64,000 nt of DNA from Phascolarctos cinereus. Lineage: Eukaryota; Chordata; Mammalia; Diprotodontia; Phascolarctidae. The notes under the pieces were generated by a model, which ran no database searches, was not told the DNA's origin, and saw only the letters and a program-made list of their open reading frames with translations. The position numbers were made by a program, and so were the translations under genes. The stretch is from contig NW_018343972.1 in assembly GCF_002099425.1 (NCBI RefSeq), forward strand, positions 943,501 to 1,007,500, given 5' to 3'. Positions 10,274 to 22,507 of the stretch are shown piece by piece. Within the stretch, counting starts at the first letter, position 1, and each line of letters begins with the position of its first letter.

Positions 10274-10680
10274 ATGAGACACGTGCTTGCCCTCTGTTTC
10301 CCCTCAACTAATGAATGTTCAGCTCTTGTAGATGTTTATCCAGGCAGTCCTGGGGCTCCTAATTGCTGGCCACAGTGGTTGGAGTGGCTACAAGGCTCTC
10401 CCTTTGGGTCAGACGGTTGTTTCAGACAACTTGCCCCTGGACACAAACAAAAAATAGCTGAGCCGCCTTCCAAACTTTTCAGCTGTGGGGAGGTAACGGG
10501 GTAGGGGTTTCAAATAAGAGCTATGTCTACTGGGTTTTTCCAACCTGCACAAAAGCAGTCATTACAGCAAATAGATGGTTTGGCTCTTGCAAGCCTGTAA
10601 TTTCAAACTCTGATGTAACGTGTTCTCAGAGCTGTTTGTGTCTCATCTCGCTCATACGATGATACAAAGCCAGGGACAGA
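10274..10680. other. Non-repetitive island, candidate conserved element
   Basis: There is no recognisable mobile sequence. Composition is balanced, with motif-like words such as 'aattgctggcc', the E-box 'cagctgtgg' and 'tgatgtaacg'. The 76-codon plus frame has no family resemblance. Conservation cannot be tested here. Confidence 0.3.
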
Positions 10681-11079
10681 GCTGAAAGCATGCTCTCAGC
10701 CCAGTACCAGGTCCCTGGTGATTAGCAGGCTCCTGAAGACTGGACCCTCAGATCCTAACCAAATGGGATCCTGTAATTTCTGCATTAGGTTGCCAATCCT
10801 CCGTCTTGCCCTACTTCGTAGTTGCATGCCCCCACCTGATGCTACCACTGCTAACATCCTTCCTGATTTGAAGCTCAATCCTGAATGAATAATGCAAGTT
10901 CAATAAGAGACAAAAGGGCATGACTTCACCTGGCTTACTTTTGGGAACTTCATAGTTGTTCTTGTAGCTGCTGGAGAAAGAAAATATAACAGACTCCAGA
11001 TATAGGACTGCTCAGTAAGGACAGCCAGTTCAGGGGAGAATAATGATGCTAGGTGAACCATAAAGAATAGAGTGGACCC
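10681..11079. other. Unclassified stretch
   Basis: Nothing recognisable was found. It separates the 10.3-kb island from the repeated block beginning near 11.08 kb. Confidence 0.35.
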
Positions 11080-11745
11080 TAATCCCTAGGCCCTGGCTCA
11101 ACTCAGTACACCTCCTTAGGGCATAACCTGTCAGGAGCAGTATAAGAAAATGCATTTCAAAGATTTTGTGAATGTCTATGATTTGTTGTTTATCCCTCCT
11201 TGATGGGTAATATAACCCTTACAAGGCTTCCTTATCCCAGTTCCCACTCTCACTGATGAGTCAATCCTCTGGAGAAAGGTTAAATCTCCCTCTGGGGATC
11301 TAGACATACCCCCTGAGGGGTTGAGTACATTTCTAATATCATCAGCTCTCCCTTGAATTCTTATATAGTCTCTCCAATGTTACCTGCCAGTGATTAGCTC
11401 CCAGTATCATTTAATCAGTTAATCAATTGACTTCTACAAAGCAATATTTCCTGACAAGATATAAGAAGGAAAGTATAAACATCATCCCCTATACCTGGGA
11501 GTACACTCTCCCCATACCACTTCAGTCCCTATGGAGAGAGAGCTCAAACTTAAAGCAGTTTTCACAAAGTATGTGCCCCACAAAGTTCACTCCCAAAGTG
11601 GTACAACTGAGGGATGAGTCTAGGTGTCAGTTCCTGCTGCGCTTGGCTCCCACTAGGACTCAGGACTGTATCAGCACCTCACTTGGTTAGCAAAGTCCGG
11701 ACTGCACTTCTGTCACAGGTTTGTGGGGTTCACTCTCCCTGTCTT
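11080..11745. repeat. Dispersed repeat block A, possible LTR fossil
   Basis: The part 11490-11720 aligns by eye with 44445-44720. Shared words include 'gagctcaaactt' and 'aaattcac' or 'aagttcac' in the same order. It is therefore a repeat rather than unique sequence. The length and lack of a frame would fit an old solo LTR, but no clear ends or target duplication were found. Confidence 0.4.
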
Positions 11746-11749
11746 TCTC

Positions 11750-12690
11750 TTTCAATTTTTGAGAATACTTTTGAAGTAAGTACTAATTGTTCTTTCAAAA
11801 GTTTGATAGAATTCTCCTGTGAATCCATCAGGGCCAGGAATTATTTTTCTTTGGTACTTCCTTCACAGCTCTTTTCTGAGATTGGATTATTTAAGATCTT
11901 TATCTGGTCCTCATTTGAGTATTTTATATTTTCAAAGGTATTCTTCTCTACCTCGTGTGTTCTCAGTTTTGTTAGCACATAACTAACAATTCTTAATATG
12001 TTCTGATTATTATTATTTCTCCTGGTTTTGTAGTGATTCACCAAGCTTATTTGCTATTTTACTCATTTGATTTTCTTTCCTCTTCTTTTTAATCAGATTA
12101 GCTAAAGTTTTGTCAATTTTATTAGTCTTTCCAAAGAACCAACTTTTAGTTTTATTTATCATCTCTATGGGTTTTTGTTTCCAACTTATCTATTTTTTCC
12201 ATAATTAATCTCTCCTTTTTGTGCTTGTTTTCTAATGTTTAAAAATATATACTCAGTTCATTAATCCTCTCTTTTTCTATTTTATTAATATATGCTTATA
12301 AGAATATGATTTTCCCCTGAGGACTACTTTAACTGCATCCCAGAAATTTTGATATGCTGTTCTATCATTATCATTTTCTTTCACGGATTATTTGTTTACA
12401 TCATTTGTTCTTTGACCCATTCATTATTTAGGATTTCATTATTAAGTCTCTATTTGGGTCTGTGTCTTTTGTTTGTGGTTGTGAATCCATGACTTTTATT
12501 ACATGATGGTTTGTAAAGAATATAGTTACTATTTCTGCATTTTACATGTGTTTGCAATGTATCTGTGCCCTAACACATGGTCAATTTTTGTAAAAGTCTC
12601 ATGTGCTGAGAAGTATGTATATTCTTTTGCAGACCCACTTAGAAGCCACCATAAGTCTTTTAGCTCTAATTTCTCCAGCAATTTGTTCAG
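11750..12690 (-). mobile_element. L1 LINE ORF2 fragment, antisense
   Basis: Read on the minus strand, the segment near 12640-12530 gives YTYFSAHETFTKIDHVLG, the L1 endonuclease C-terminus. The segment near 11830-11800 gives PGPDGFTGEFYQ, from the region entering the reverse transcriptase. It covers part of ORF2 only. The homology stops abruptly near 12690, where the endonuclease N-terminus would be expected. It is an inactive fragment. Confidence 0.85.
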
Positions 12691-13145
12691 TTTCATATTT
12701 TCCTCCCTTCTTTTCCACCTCTCCTTTTCAATCTTCCTGTTCTCCTCTCCCACTCTTCTGTAGACTCTTGTCTTCTTTAGAAACCACAGCAGTCACCATC
12801 CCCTCATTTCCAGCCTTCATTTTGACCTGGGCACATCACACATTCCCCTCAATCTTCCTGCTCCTCTCTTCCCTTTCACACACCTACCCCTTTTTGCACG
12901 GCAGTCTCACCAAACACATTGATGCACATTTAGGCAGGGTACCACCAGGTTCTGTTCAAAATGCCCCAGACCTGACCCTTTGCTCTGACTTCCACCTGAC
13001 TTTTGCTTTCACCCCTTTCTCCTTGTGTACCCTTAGAAATAAGTCTCTTACTGGTCTCTCTCTGTCACTCATGGACAACCTGCTGTTGCTTTACTTGACT
13101 ACTGCATTTATTCATTCCTCCTGTACTTTTATTGTCTGGGGTGTT
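12691..13145. other. Unclassified pyrimidine-rich block
   Basis: The C/T-rich plus strand holds a 181-codon open frame that starts upstream in antisense L1 (12603-13148). It has no recognisable domain and its composition follows the CT bias. It may be part of a diverged element inserted into, or joined to, the L1. Confidence 0.35.
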
Positions 13146-14060
13146 TGAGAAGTAAATAATCTTCAGGTCCGGTTTTCTTTCTAAGAATGTTTCAAATGCT
13201 CCTTATTATTGAACATACACCTCTTTTCATTTATGAGTAACCTCAGATTTGCAGAGTAATTCACCCTGGACTGCATACTAAGCTCCATTGCTTTTCATAT
13301 TACATTACTCCATTCTCTCCTGCATTTTCAGGAGGGTGCAGAATAGTCTTGTGTTTTTCAAATGACATTTCCTTTGCATTTGAAGGTCTTTCTCCTAATC
13401 ATTTACAGAAATTGTTTCTGAATTGAATTGTCAAATTTAATCATTATACGTCTTAGAGTTTGTAGCCTTGGGTTGGGTTTTTTTTTTCTTGGAGACAATC
13501 TAGGAATTCTTTCAATTGGTATTTCATTTTCTATGTTAAGAAGTTATAGGAAATACTCCTATATTATTTCTTGAATTATGATGCTTGGGGTAGGGGTGTG
13601 TGTGATGGTTTCCAGTTATGGTTTTCTGGGAGACCTATGACCTTTAGATTATCTCTACATATTTAGTCTTCAGGATCAGTATGTTTAGCTTGCATAGAGA
13701 CACTATTCTCTTTCATTGTTACTCTTGTTTGTTTCTTTCCTTCCAGATTGTCCTTCATTTTTGTGTATTTGTATTCCCAAACAATTGTTCTTTCTTTTGT
13801 TTCTTTGTTGAAATTTACAGTCACAGCTTCACATTTTTCTATTCTATGAATTATTTTTGCTCTGCAGGCCATGAATTCTGCTCTCATGATTTTCATTTCT
13901 CTTTTAAATCACACAGGAACAGTGTGTTATGGTTCCATGTTCCCCTCAAATTCTACAGGGTCCTTTGTCTCATCAAATATTGGATTATTTTCCTTTGTTT
14001 TTCAGTATTTATTCATAGATGTCTGAACTCATTTAGCTATAATGACTTCTCCTATTAATA
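13146..14060 (-). mobile_element. L1/HAL1-like sequence, antisense (tentative)
   Basis: T-rich plus-strand sequence gives lysine- and glutamate-rich short frames on the minus strand (13663-13896). A weak resemblance to the ORF1 C-terminal region is seen near 13250 (NYSANLRLLINEK). The direction agrees with the neighbouring ORF2 piece. Confidence 0.4.
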
Positions 14061-14820
14061 TTTTCCCTGTTGATTTATCTGCTTATGTTCAAGGTCTTTG
14101 AGTTTTCTTCTTCCTGAAATCTCTGGTAATTTCAATCTTTCCCCCCTTCATTTTCTCCCATTGTTCACTTTCTAACTCCCTCCCCTCTGACAGTGTTTTC
14201 CCTGGGAGCTAGATCTCAAAGTGTCTCATCCTCCTCCAATTCCGGGTAATTCAGGGTTCACAAGCCTAACTCTCTGCCCCAAGTGACTTTTGGTGGTATA
14301 AAACTGGCCCTATCTGGTTGTTGGGCTCTTTCCCTCAGGCTTAGTGTAGTGCTACACAGCACCTCCATACACAATATCCTGTCCTGCTGACTGGTTCCAT
14401 TACTTTTGTTCCTCAGTTTTCTGGTCCAGCATTGACAATTCAGACTCACTGATGCTATGGGGTTGATTTCTATAGTTTGGTTCTCCAAGGCTCTGTGAGG
14501 AGGGGGGAGTTATGGTGTGGGTTTGAGCTGTTTCAAGCCCAACACATAACCTGCCCCTTTTCCTCATTCCTCTGCTCTCTTACAGAGATCTTTTGAAGTA
14601 CACAATGCCACCTCAGCACTGGCTTTCAACAATCCCAATAAACACCTGTAGTTTGGAGTCCAGATCTCCATGAGACTGGAAAGAGGGACGGGACCAGGAT
14701 ATGGGGTTGGATTTTGTTGCAAGTTAATGGGTAGATCCTTGGATTGGCTAGTGCAGCCTTGCTGCTAGTAGTATGGTGGGTGGTGGGATAAGGGGTGCTG
14801 AGTGAGCTCAAGGCCAGTAT
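14061..14820. other. Unclassified block
   Basis: It could be the 5' part of the antisense L1-like element, since it follows in the right order. No diagnostic match was recognised. Confidence 0.3.
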
Positions 14821-14861
14821 CAATTCATTTAAAAAAAATTGGGGGGGGATTTCACATGTCC

Positions 14862-15062
14862 TAGACTAAAGACATCAGACTTATAACCCAGCAGCTGTAA
14901 GCAATCTGCAAAATTCTCAAGTGGATTGGAACCAAATTAAAATGTAATTAGGACATGTTTTTTAAAGTTATTAAAAATACAATATATATAATGTTAATCT
15001 GTGGTTTTCTAAGTCAAAATGTGGCCCAACGGCATCCATTTCTATTTCAACTGATACCACCA
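14862..15062 (-). mobile_element. hAT-like non-autonomous element, antisense copy
   Basis: Its reverse complement shares order and sequence with 54357-54568: 'gacttagaaaaccaca', then 'attaacattatatat' and 'acattttaatttggtt'. No coding capacity is present. Confidence 0.6.
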
Positions 15063-16600
15063 TCCTAGAACATGGGTCCGGTTAAAGATGTTTTATCTTT
15101 GGCATATTATTCCTGCTTTGGAGAGATTTAAGAGGTCATGGGGGAATCAGAGAAAATGTCTAGTCCTGCATCTTGTTAGATATGTTTTTTCTCTCTACCT
15201 TTCAAAGCTAATAAGGTTGTAGCCATAATCCTTCTCCGAAAAGAAAGAAATAATAAAAAGAGACAAGGATCAGAGATCTATATTCATGGGTCACATGTCA
15301 GCTCTGGGTGGAAATGAGAAGGCCTGCCTGAGGCTTACATTATATCTTCCTAACTCAAATGCAGCCAGGTGGGAATGAATGGTTAGTGCCTTGCAATTGT
15401 ACACCCACTTCCAGCTCTGCAGCCATTCAAAAGTCCATTTTTTCACCACATAGTTAGTGGACTAAAATCAGTCACCAAATATCTCTCCATGCTCCAAAGT
15501 CCACAAGGGGATTGCATCAGCTGAGCATATTGCACATACTCAAAAGGACTGGGTTTGGCCAGTCTCCTGTTAAAGTAAGATAGCAGCAACATGAATAAAG
15601 AGATCATCACTTAACCTGTTGTGTGATTGAATAGAGAAGAGCAATTGAAAACTGGAAGTACCAGCTCTTTTGTTCTAGCCAGAATGCTAACCAGGATGGG
15701 TGATTTTGTTGGGACATGTATGAATAACAAATACAAGGCTGATGGCTCTACCTTTATCTAGCCCTTTTGAACTTCCCACAGTTTTATATATGTGCTGAAT
15801 AAGGACCATCAAGGAAGGTAAAGGACTTCCTCCTCACCTTAGCCCCTCTCCACTCCCCCAGGCCTGTGTTGTTTAGTTGAGTGGGAACCCTAAATGGTTT
15901 GAGGAAATACAGGTTGAACATTATGAATTTATCAAGAGTTGAAAGGAATCTTCTGATTCCAAATCAGATTGTTGGCTAGGACCAAGGACTTTGAGACAGC
16001 ATAAGCAGAACAATGGTACAAAAGAAAAGATTTAATTTTAGCCCAGGGCCATTTCTTGCTTATAGCCTTACTAGGGAGGCTGGTGGTTCATAGCCACCAA
16101 CTAGGTATTAAAAGACCTTTAATCCTCCGGTACCAGGGAGAGGCTAAGGAGATGATGAACCTTAGCAGATGATAGCAGAGAAAAGGTCAGTAGGGGAACA
16201 GGAACCTATGGAAATAGCCAACAAAGAGAAGAGATATAATGCCCAACAAAGACAATGTGATGCCTGGCAGACAAATAAGAGACAACATTCAGGAGAGAAT
16301 AGCACAATGGTATCACGAGAAGATATTGGCAGCTGTGTAGCATCAAAGGGGTGAATTGCCCCTGCCACAATGCACCCTGGACACATGTCCCTATATGTGT
16401 ATCTTCCATGCATGTGCACTGGACATATGTGTTACTAGAATGAATGCTCCTTCACAAATATTCCTGGTTCATGAATGTTCTCTACATACGTGCCCTCTCA
16501 CACTGGTGGTATGGCAACTGAGAGAGAATGCATCCCCACAAAAGTATGGGGGGGGTTATTTTCTTGCCCTTTGCTATGCTGTTTGATTCATTGTCTTTTG
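15063..16600. other. Unclassified stretch
   Basis: No repeat family was recognised over about 1.5 kb. Opposite-strand frames of 61-85 codons at 16162-16586 overlap each other and show no domain, so they are not called. Confidence 0.35.
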
Positions 16601-16699
16601 CTTTGAGCTAATCTACACGATGGCTTAGTAAAAGTTAAGTATATCATAGTAGTTTATTATGTGCTTAGGCTTTGAGTAGATGCTGACCCACAAAATAGT

Positions 16700-17390
16700 T
16701 CAAATTCTTTGGGGTGCCACTGTAATGGGTAAGATACCTGTATGCTACAAAAGTAGAAAGTTATCATTCTCCAATGGAACAAATCTACTTGCTGTTCCCC
16801 ATATAAGAAATTATAATGATTATTAATAACCGATTAATAATGGGGAAGAGGAATCCAGGGGTTTTTTTCCTCTTTCTCTTTACTCATTCAATGAGAATAA
16901 TGAGACAATGAGACATTCTCCTCAATCTTGGACCCCACCCAATTTGGAGAGTTTATTTCTGCTGAAAGAGTAAAGACAATCTAATCTAGGTGAATTCTGG
17001 CCCATTGTTCTTCTCAGGTAGGATTGGGTGGAGATTAGATCCTTTTGTCTCTGTTGCCCAGAAGTGGGAGCGGTCTGGCTTGAGTCTCTGTCCCAAGAGG
17101 GATGACATGATCAGAGTCACAGTCAGAGTTCTCCCCAACCCCTCATTAGAATAAGACCACCTCTCATTATAATATTAATTCTCTCATTAATTGTTAACCA
17201 ATCAGAGTTGATTTCCACCCATCAAGGACAACCCTTTTTCCAAAGGTATTTCACCATTCAGCAGTCTCCAACATTCATCTTTGGTTTCAAGAGAATCATT
17301 GACCTCAATTTATTGATTATTTGCTAGTCATAATTAACAAACTAATTGTTAATTACCCAGAAACTATGTCTCTTGGACTTTTCACTCATT
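16700..17390. repeat. Possible LTR-like fossil (unresolved)
   Basis: An AT-rich block contains a CCAAT motif ('aaccaatcagag', about 17198) and reiterated 'attaattgttaa'-type words. The style resembles retroviral LTRs, but neither ends nor a target duplication could be fixed. It may equally be single-copy sequence. Confidence 0.25.
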
Positions 17391-17875
17391 TTAATGATCT
17401 TGTACAGACTGTCCTCCTTCCTCTGCTCCTTGGAATTCATAACTTTCTTTAAGATTTAATTCAGGGGGCAGCTAGGTGGTAAAGTGGATAGAGCACCAGC
17501 CCTGGAGTCAGGAGGACCTGAGTTCAAATCTGGCCTCAGACACTTCATACTTATTAGCTGTGTGACCCTGGGCAAGTCACCCCGATTGCCTCACCAAAAA
17601 GCCAAAAAAAAAAAAGATTTAATTCAGGTCCCACTTCCTACAAGAGTTTTCTCCTACTCCCCCTCAAACTATTAATGCTCCACCTCACAAAGGACTTTGT
17701 ATTTACTTTGTTCATACTTTGTATTACTTATATGTCTTCCTCTTGTATGCCTGCAGTAGAATAAAAGTGCCTTGAAGGCAGGAACTTTTCATCATTTTCT
17801 TTCTATCCCTAACACCTAGTACAGTGCCTTGCACACAGTAGGTACTTAAAAAATACTTATGATTTGAACTAAATT
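17391..17875 (+). mobile_element. L2 LINE 3' region split by WSINE1-like SINE
   Basis: L2 text lies at 17391-17464 and 17614-17875. It includes 'tacagtgccttgcacacag' and the terminus 'ggtacttaaaaaatacttat'. Confidence 0.75.
17465..17613 (+). mobile_element. WSINE1-like SINE with exact target-site duplication
   Basis: The full SINE is flanked by identical 14-bp copies of aagatttaattcag (17451-17464 and 17614-17627). An A-rich tail is present. The exact duplication suggests a relatively recent insertion into the L2. The 63-codon frame at 17484-17675 lies mostly inside the SINE. Confidence 0.9.
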
Positions 17876-17904
17876 TCTCAGATGATCAATCTAGGAGCAA
17901 CACT

Positions 17905-18355
17905 GGAGAGTCAGTGAGTCAGTCAACATAACATGCATTTATTAAGTACTTACTATGTGCCAGGCACTGTGCTAAGTGCTAACAGATACAAACAGAAGTA
18001 ATAAAGGAAAATAATCCCTGCCCTTCACAATCTCATATTCTAATAGATGAAGACAACACATAAAAAAAAAGTTGAAAAGTTGGAGGGAAAGAAACAAAGG
18101 TACCAAGCTTGGGAGCGTGGCAGTCCAGAGAGTATTCCTAGAGAGGGATGATTTGCACTCACCACAAATGGAGGTTCTGGGAGTAGCCATCCAGTCAGAG
18201 GAAAAGGTCACAGCAATGGAGAATACTTCCAACGTGTGAATTCCAGGGCTGGAGTGAAGCTTCAGGATGAAGAACTGGCTTATGGTAGAAGAAGTCCAGA
18301 GTGCAACCTGGAAAGGAATGAGGGAATAAATGGTATAAAAGGAGGGAGGAAAGAG
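17905..18355 (-). mobile_element. L2 LINE, antisense
   Basis: Starts 'catttattaagtacttacta' and 'gccaggcactgtgctaag', the antisense L2 terminus. The part beyond an A-run at 18062-18070 is less certain, but 'tccagggctggagtgaag' fits a continuing antisense L2. Confidence 0.6.
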
Positions 18356-20160
18356 AAGCATAGAGACACATGCCACAGACAGCAGAGTATTGTGAGATAA
18401 TTGCTAGTGTTACAGTCCCCCATCCAACCTTTGAACATATCGCTTTGCAAGATTCATTAATTTTATTTTTGTTTCCTGTTTTATTTATTCTCTACAAAAT
18501 CCCTCCTCCAGTGTCACATCATGGTGTGGGAGTGACCTTGGGCTCTAGAAAGTTATACTTGTAGAGCACATACTCTGGCAGGGATCCTGGTAGAAAAGCT
18601 GTGAGTAAAGAGTGAGTCACGAACTCCATGCATTGTCTGAGGATAAAGTCTTGCTAACTTTGGAGAAGCTCATTACCAGAATGTTGGCTACCAGGTAACA
18701 TATGTAGCAAGGGCTATATACACTACACGTAGTGTGGAGGTATCATTGCGTATCTCAGAATAGACATCTCTAGTACCTTCTCTCCCCCCACCCCCACTCC
18801 TGTCCTCTCCAAGGGAGATTTTACTTATTGCCAGGAGGGGAAGCAGGAGGTTGAGTCCAGAAATTTGGCAACTCTGTTTTCCTCAGAGAGAGAGTACCAG
18901 ACTAGAATTATATCTATCAGCTCCCTTAAATATTATTAATCTAGGAGATACAGTTTTTGGATTCAGCTAAATTTCTGATCACTTTTTTTTAATGGGGAAG
19001 CAGGACCCCAAGCTTTATGTCCAAGGCTTCACTCCCTTCCCACAAAATACCAGTTCTACAATGAACACACACAATAGGTAGCAAAGAAACCCATTCATCC
19101 AAGTCAATAACAAAAGTCAGAGAAAGCACATACGTAATATATTTGTGTGTGTTAAAGTGCATGTGTATGTGCATGTATACACACACACATATGTATACAT
19201 TAATATATACCAGATAATACGAAGTGAAGGAGCTCTCCCATTTGGAGTGAGCTAACTCAGCTCAACCAAGAAAGTCTCTTATCTCACCCAAAGGGAAAAT
19301 TCCCCAAAGTCTCTAGGGTAGCAAGTTGGGGATAAAGACATGATAGATGCCAGCTCCTTTCAGCATCCTTTCCTTCAGCAACCTGAAATGGGCTTGACCT
19401 CATTCATCTTCTCTCTCTGGAAGTTGGAAGCCAGAAATGCCCAAAGCAACTGCAGAGTCCTAAGAGCTTGAAAAGACTTGAAGAGTCTGATGCTCTCCTC
19501 TCTTCCACTCTTGCCAACTCCACCTCATCCTGTAGGTGGGTGCAGAGCATTGATCTCCACCAATGAGTCCAATACCAATGGGCTTTGAGACTCAGATTAT
19601 AGCTAAGTTTCTCTATATCCAGCTCTGGGTTCCTGGACTTGCCTACCTAGGGATTAATTATTTACTGGGATAACCCAAATCCCACTCTCCATGAATCAGA
19701 AGGCCTTCAAACCAAAGGCTGCTACTAGCTTTCTGACTTTTCTTGGGAATAAGAAGATCAATTCTGTATGCCCACTTTGACCAGTCCCTTGAGACATGGT
19801 AGGCTCACTGGTTACACGAATCAATGGGAAGATGTATGATGGATATAAGTAAGCTACAGCATATTCTTTCATACAAGTCCTTATTGGCAATACTTCCAAA
19901 AGACATCATCTTTTCTGGGGCTGAAAAAGGAGATGGGACAGTCATGTGGTATTAAGGAATCATAGAAAATTAGAAGCAGCAAATGGACAACATAAGCACT
20001 CTATTGGAACTTTCTCCCCACCTCTGTCCCCCAAATGTTGAAGAAAAAAAAACGACAGGAAGACTTCCATCACGTTAGCTTGAACCTCAATATATGGAAG
20101 AATAGCATAGACCAAGAAGGTATAGAGGGCACAGCCTGCTCTGGTAGAAGGAATGATGTT
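18356..20160. other. Unclassified stretch with small CA/TG microsatellite
   Basis: About 1.8 kb has no recognised dispersed repeat apart from a TG/CA patch at about 19142-19205. One AP-1 heptamer lies at 18613-18619. No exon-like frame was found. Confidence 0.35.
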
Positions 20161-20162
20161 GA

Positions 20163-20412
20163 TAATGATAGCTAACATTCAAATGATGCTTTAAGGTTTG
20201 CAAAATACTTTATATATGTTATCTCATTTGACCTTTACAACGATCCTATGAGTAGCTGCTACTATTATCCCCATTTTATAAATGAAGAAATTGAGGTTGG
20301 GAGAGGTCAAGTAACCCAGGGTCACACAGCAAATAAGTGGCTAAGACAGGATTTGAATTCAGGTCTTTCTCACTCAAAATCCAGCACTCCATTCCAATAC
20401 AACACCTAATTG
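20163..20412 (-). mobile_element. MIR-class SINE, antisense, near full length
   Basis: The order is 'tttgcaaaatactttatata', 'ttatccccattttataaatg', 'cagggtcacacagcaaataa' and 'caacacctaattgcc'. It therefore runs from the 3' end to the head complement. Confidence 0.8.
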
Positions 20413-20976
20413 CCAGAGTACCCAGACCTATGAAATCAAAATCTCAAATTAAGACTAGATATACCTGATATTTATATCAACAATTCAGCCCTAATCTTTT
20501 TCCCAAGCTACAGTCTCATATCACCAATGGACTTTTGGATACCTCAAACTGGATGTCCTATAGACATCTTAAAAGCTCAATATGTCAAAACATAACTCAT
20601 TATCTTTCCTTCCAAACCCTTCCCTCATCCCAACTTTTCTCTTACTGTCAAGGACACCACCATTCTCCCAGTCACCCAGTCCTACAACCTCAGTGTCATC
20701 CTCAATTCCTCACTCTTACCCCACATATTCAATCTGTTGTCCAAATCTTGACCTTTTACCTTCACAACATCACTTAAATATACCACCTTCTCTCTACTCA
20801 CATAGCCTCTAACCTTTGTCTTCTTACATTTTTTCTGCCCTGGTACAGACCCTCATTGCCTCTCACCTGAACTATTAAAATTGCTTGATGGCTGATCTCC
20901 CTGCCTCAAGCCTATCCTTACTCTAATCCACACCCCACCCAGATGCCAAAGTTATTTTTCTGAAGTACAGATATGA

Positions 20977-22507
20977 CATTGCAGTAAATGACCGTAGTGA
21001 TTTAGTGTTTGATAAATCCAAAGATCCAAGCTTCTGGGACAAAAACTCATTATTTGAGAAAAACTGCTGGGAAAACTGGAAAACAGTATGTCAGAATCTA
21101 AGTATAGACCAACATCTCATACCATATACCAAGATAAGGTCAAAATGGGAATATGATTTAGACATAAAGGGTGATACCATAAGCAAATTAGGAGAACATG
21201 GAATAGTTTACCTGTCATATCTACGGATAAGGGAAGAATTTAAGACCAAATATGATACAGAGAGCATTACAAGTTGTAATATGAATAATTTGATTATATA
21301 AAATTTAAAAGTTTTTTTTTTCACAAACAAAGCTAATGCAACCAAAATTAGAAGGAAAGCAGAAAACTGGAAGAAAAATTCACAGCAAGTATCTCTGATA
21401 AAGGCCTCATTTCTCAAATATATAGAAAACTGAGTCAAATTTATAAGAATACAAGGCATTCCCTAATTGCTAAATGGTCAAAGGATATCAACAGGTGGTT
21501 TTCATAAGAAGAAATCAAAGCTACCTATAGTCATATAGAAAAATGCTCTAAATTACTATTGATTAGAGAAATGCAAATTAAAACAACCTTTGAAGTGAGG
21601 GCACTTCATACCCATAATCTTGGATAATATGACAAAAAAGGAAAATAATAAATTTTGAAGGGGATGTGGGAAAACTGGGACACCAGTGCACTGTTGGTAG
21701 AGTTGTAAACTGATCCAACCCTTCTAGAGAGTAATTTGGAACTATGCCCAAAGAGCAATCAAACTGTGTATACCCTTTGATCCAGCAATACCAATTCTGG
21801 GTTGGTATCCCAAAGAGATTTTTTAAAAAGGGCAGGGAGGTGCAGGGCAGAGAACCAATTCATACAAAAACATTTATAGCAGCTCTTTTCATGGTGGCTA
21901 AGAATTGGAAATTGAGGGGATGCCCATCAATTGGGGAATGGCTAAACAAGTTGTGGAATATGATTGTGATGGAATGTTATTGTGCTATAAGAAATGACAA
22001 GCAGGATGATTTCAGAAAAACCTAGAAAGACTTACATGAACTGGTAGAACATGAAGTGAGCAGAACCAGGAGAACATTATACACAGTAACAGCAATATTA
22101 TTCAATGAAGAATTGTGAATGACTTAGCTATTCTCAGTAATACAATGATCCAAGATAATCCCAAAGGACTCATGATTAAAAATGTTAACTGCCTCCAGAG
22201 AAAGAACTGATGTTGGTCTGAATACAGACTGAAGCATGCTATTTTTTTCCTTCCTTCTTTTCTTTTTTCCTTCCTTCCTTTCTCCTTTCCTTCTTTCTTT
22301 TTGGATTTTCCTACACAAAATGACTAATATGGAAATGTTTTACATGTTTGCACATGTATAACCTATATCAGGTTGCTTACCATCTAAGGGAGGGGAGGGA
22401 GGGAGGGATAGAATCTGGAACTGAAAATTTAACCAAAAAAGCCAACAAATGTTAAAAAATAATTTTTACATGTAGTTGGGAAAAATAAAATATTATTTCA
22501 AAAAATA
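20977..22507 (+). mobile_element. 5'-truncated L1 LINE (ORF2 C-terminus plus 3' UTR)
   Basis: The open frame 21005-21301 gives SLFEKNCWENWKTVC and PYTKIRSKW, matching the C-terminal part of L1 ORF2 ('CWDNW', 'PYTKINSRW' in human L1). After 21301 the frame is broken but DNA-level L1 similarity continues ('gagaaatgcaaattaaaac'). The element ends with the 3' UTR and 'aaaaataaaatattatttc'. Target duplication aagtacagatatga lies at 20963-20976 and 22508-22521, exact over 14 bp. It is a dead, 5'-truncated copy. Confidence 0.9.
22240..22300. repeat. CT-rich low-complexity patch inside L1 3' UTR
   Basis: Imperfect (CCTT)n units occupy this part of the L1 3' UTR. Confidence 0.7.

Noticed and set aside
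11614-11982. 122-codon plus frame
   Set aside because: It crosses from the dispersed repeat block into antisense L1 ORF2, so it is not a single gene.
12603-13148. 181-codon open frame on the plus strand
   Set aside because: It begins inside antisense L1 ORF2 and continues through a pyrimidine-rich block. Its Ser/Leu/Phe/Pro-rich composition follows the base bias and no domain is seen.
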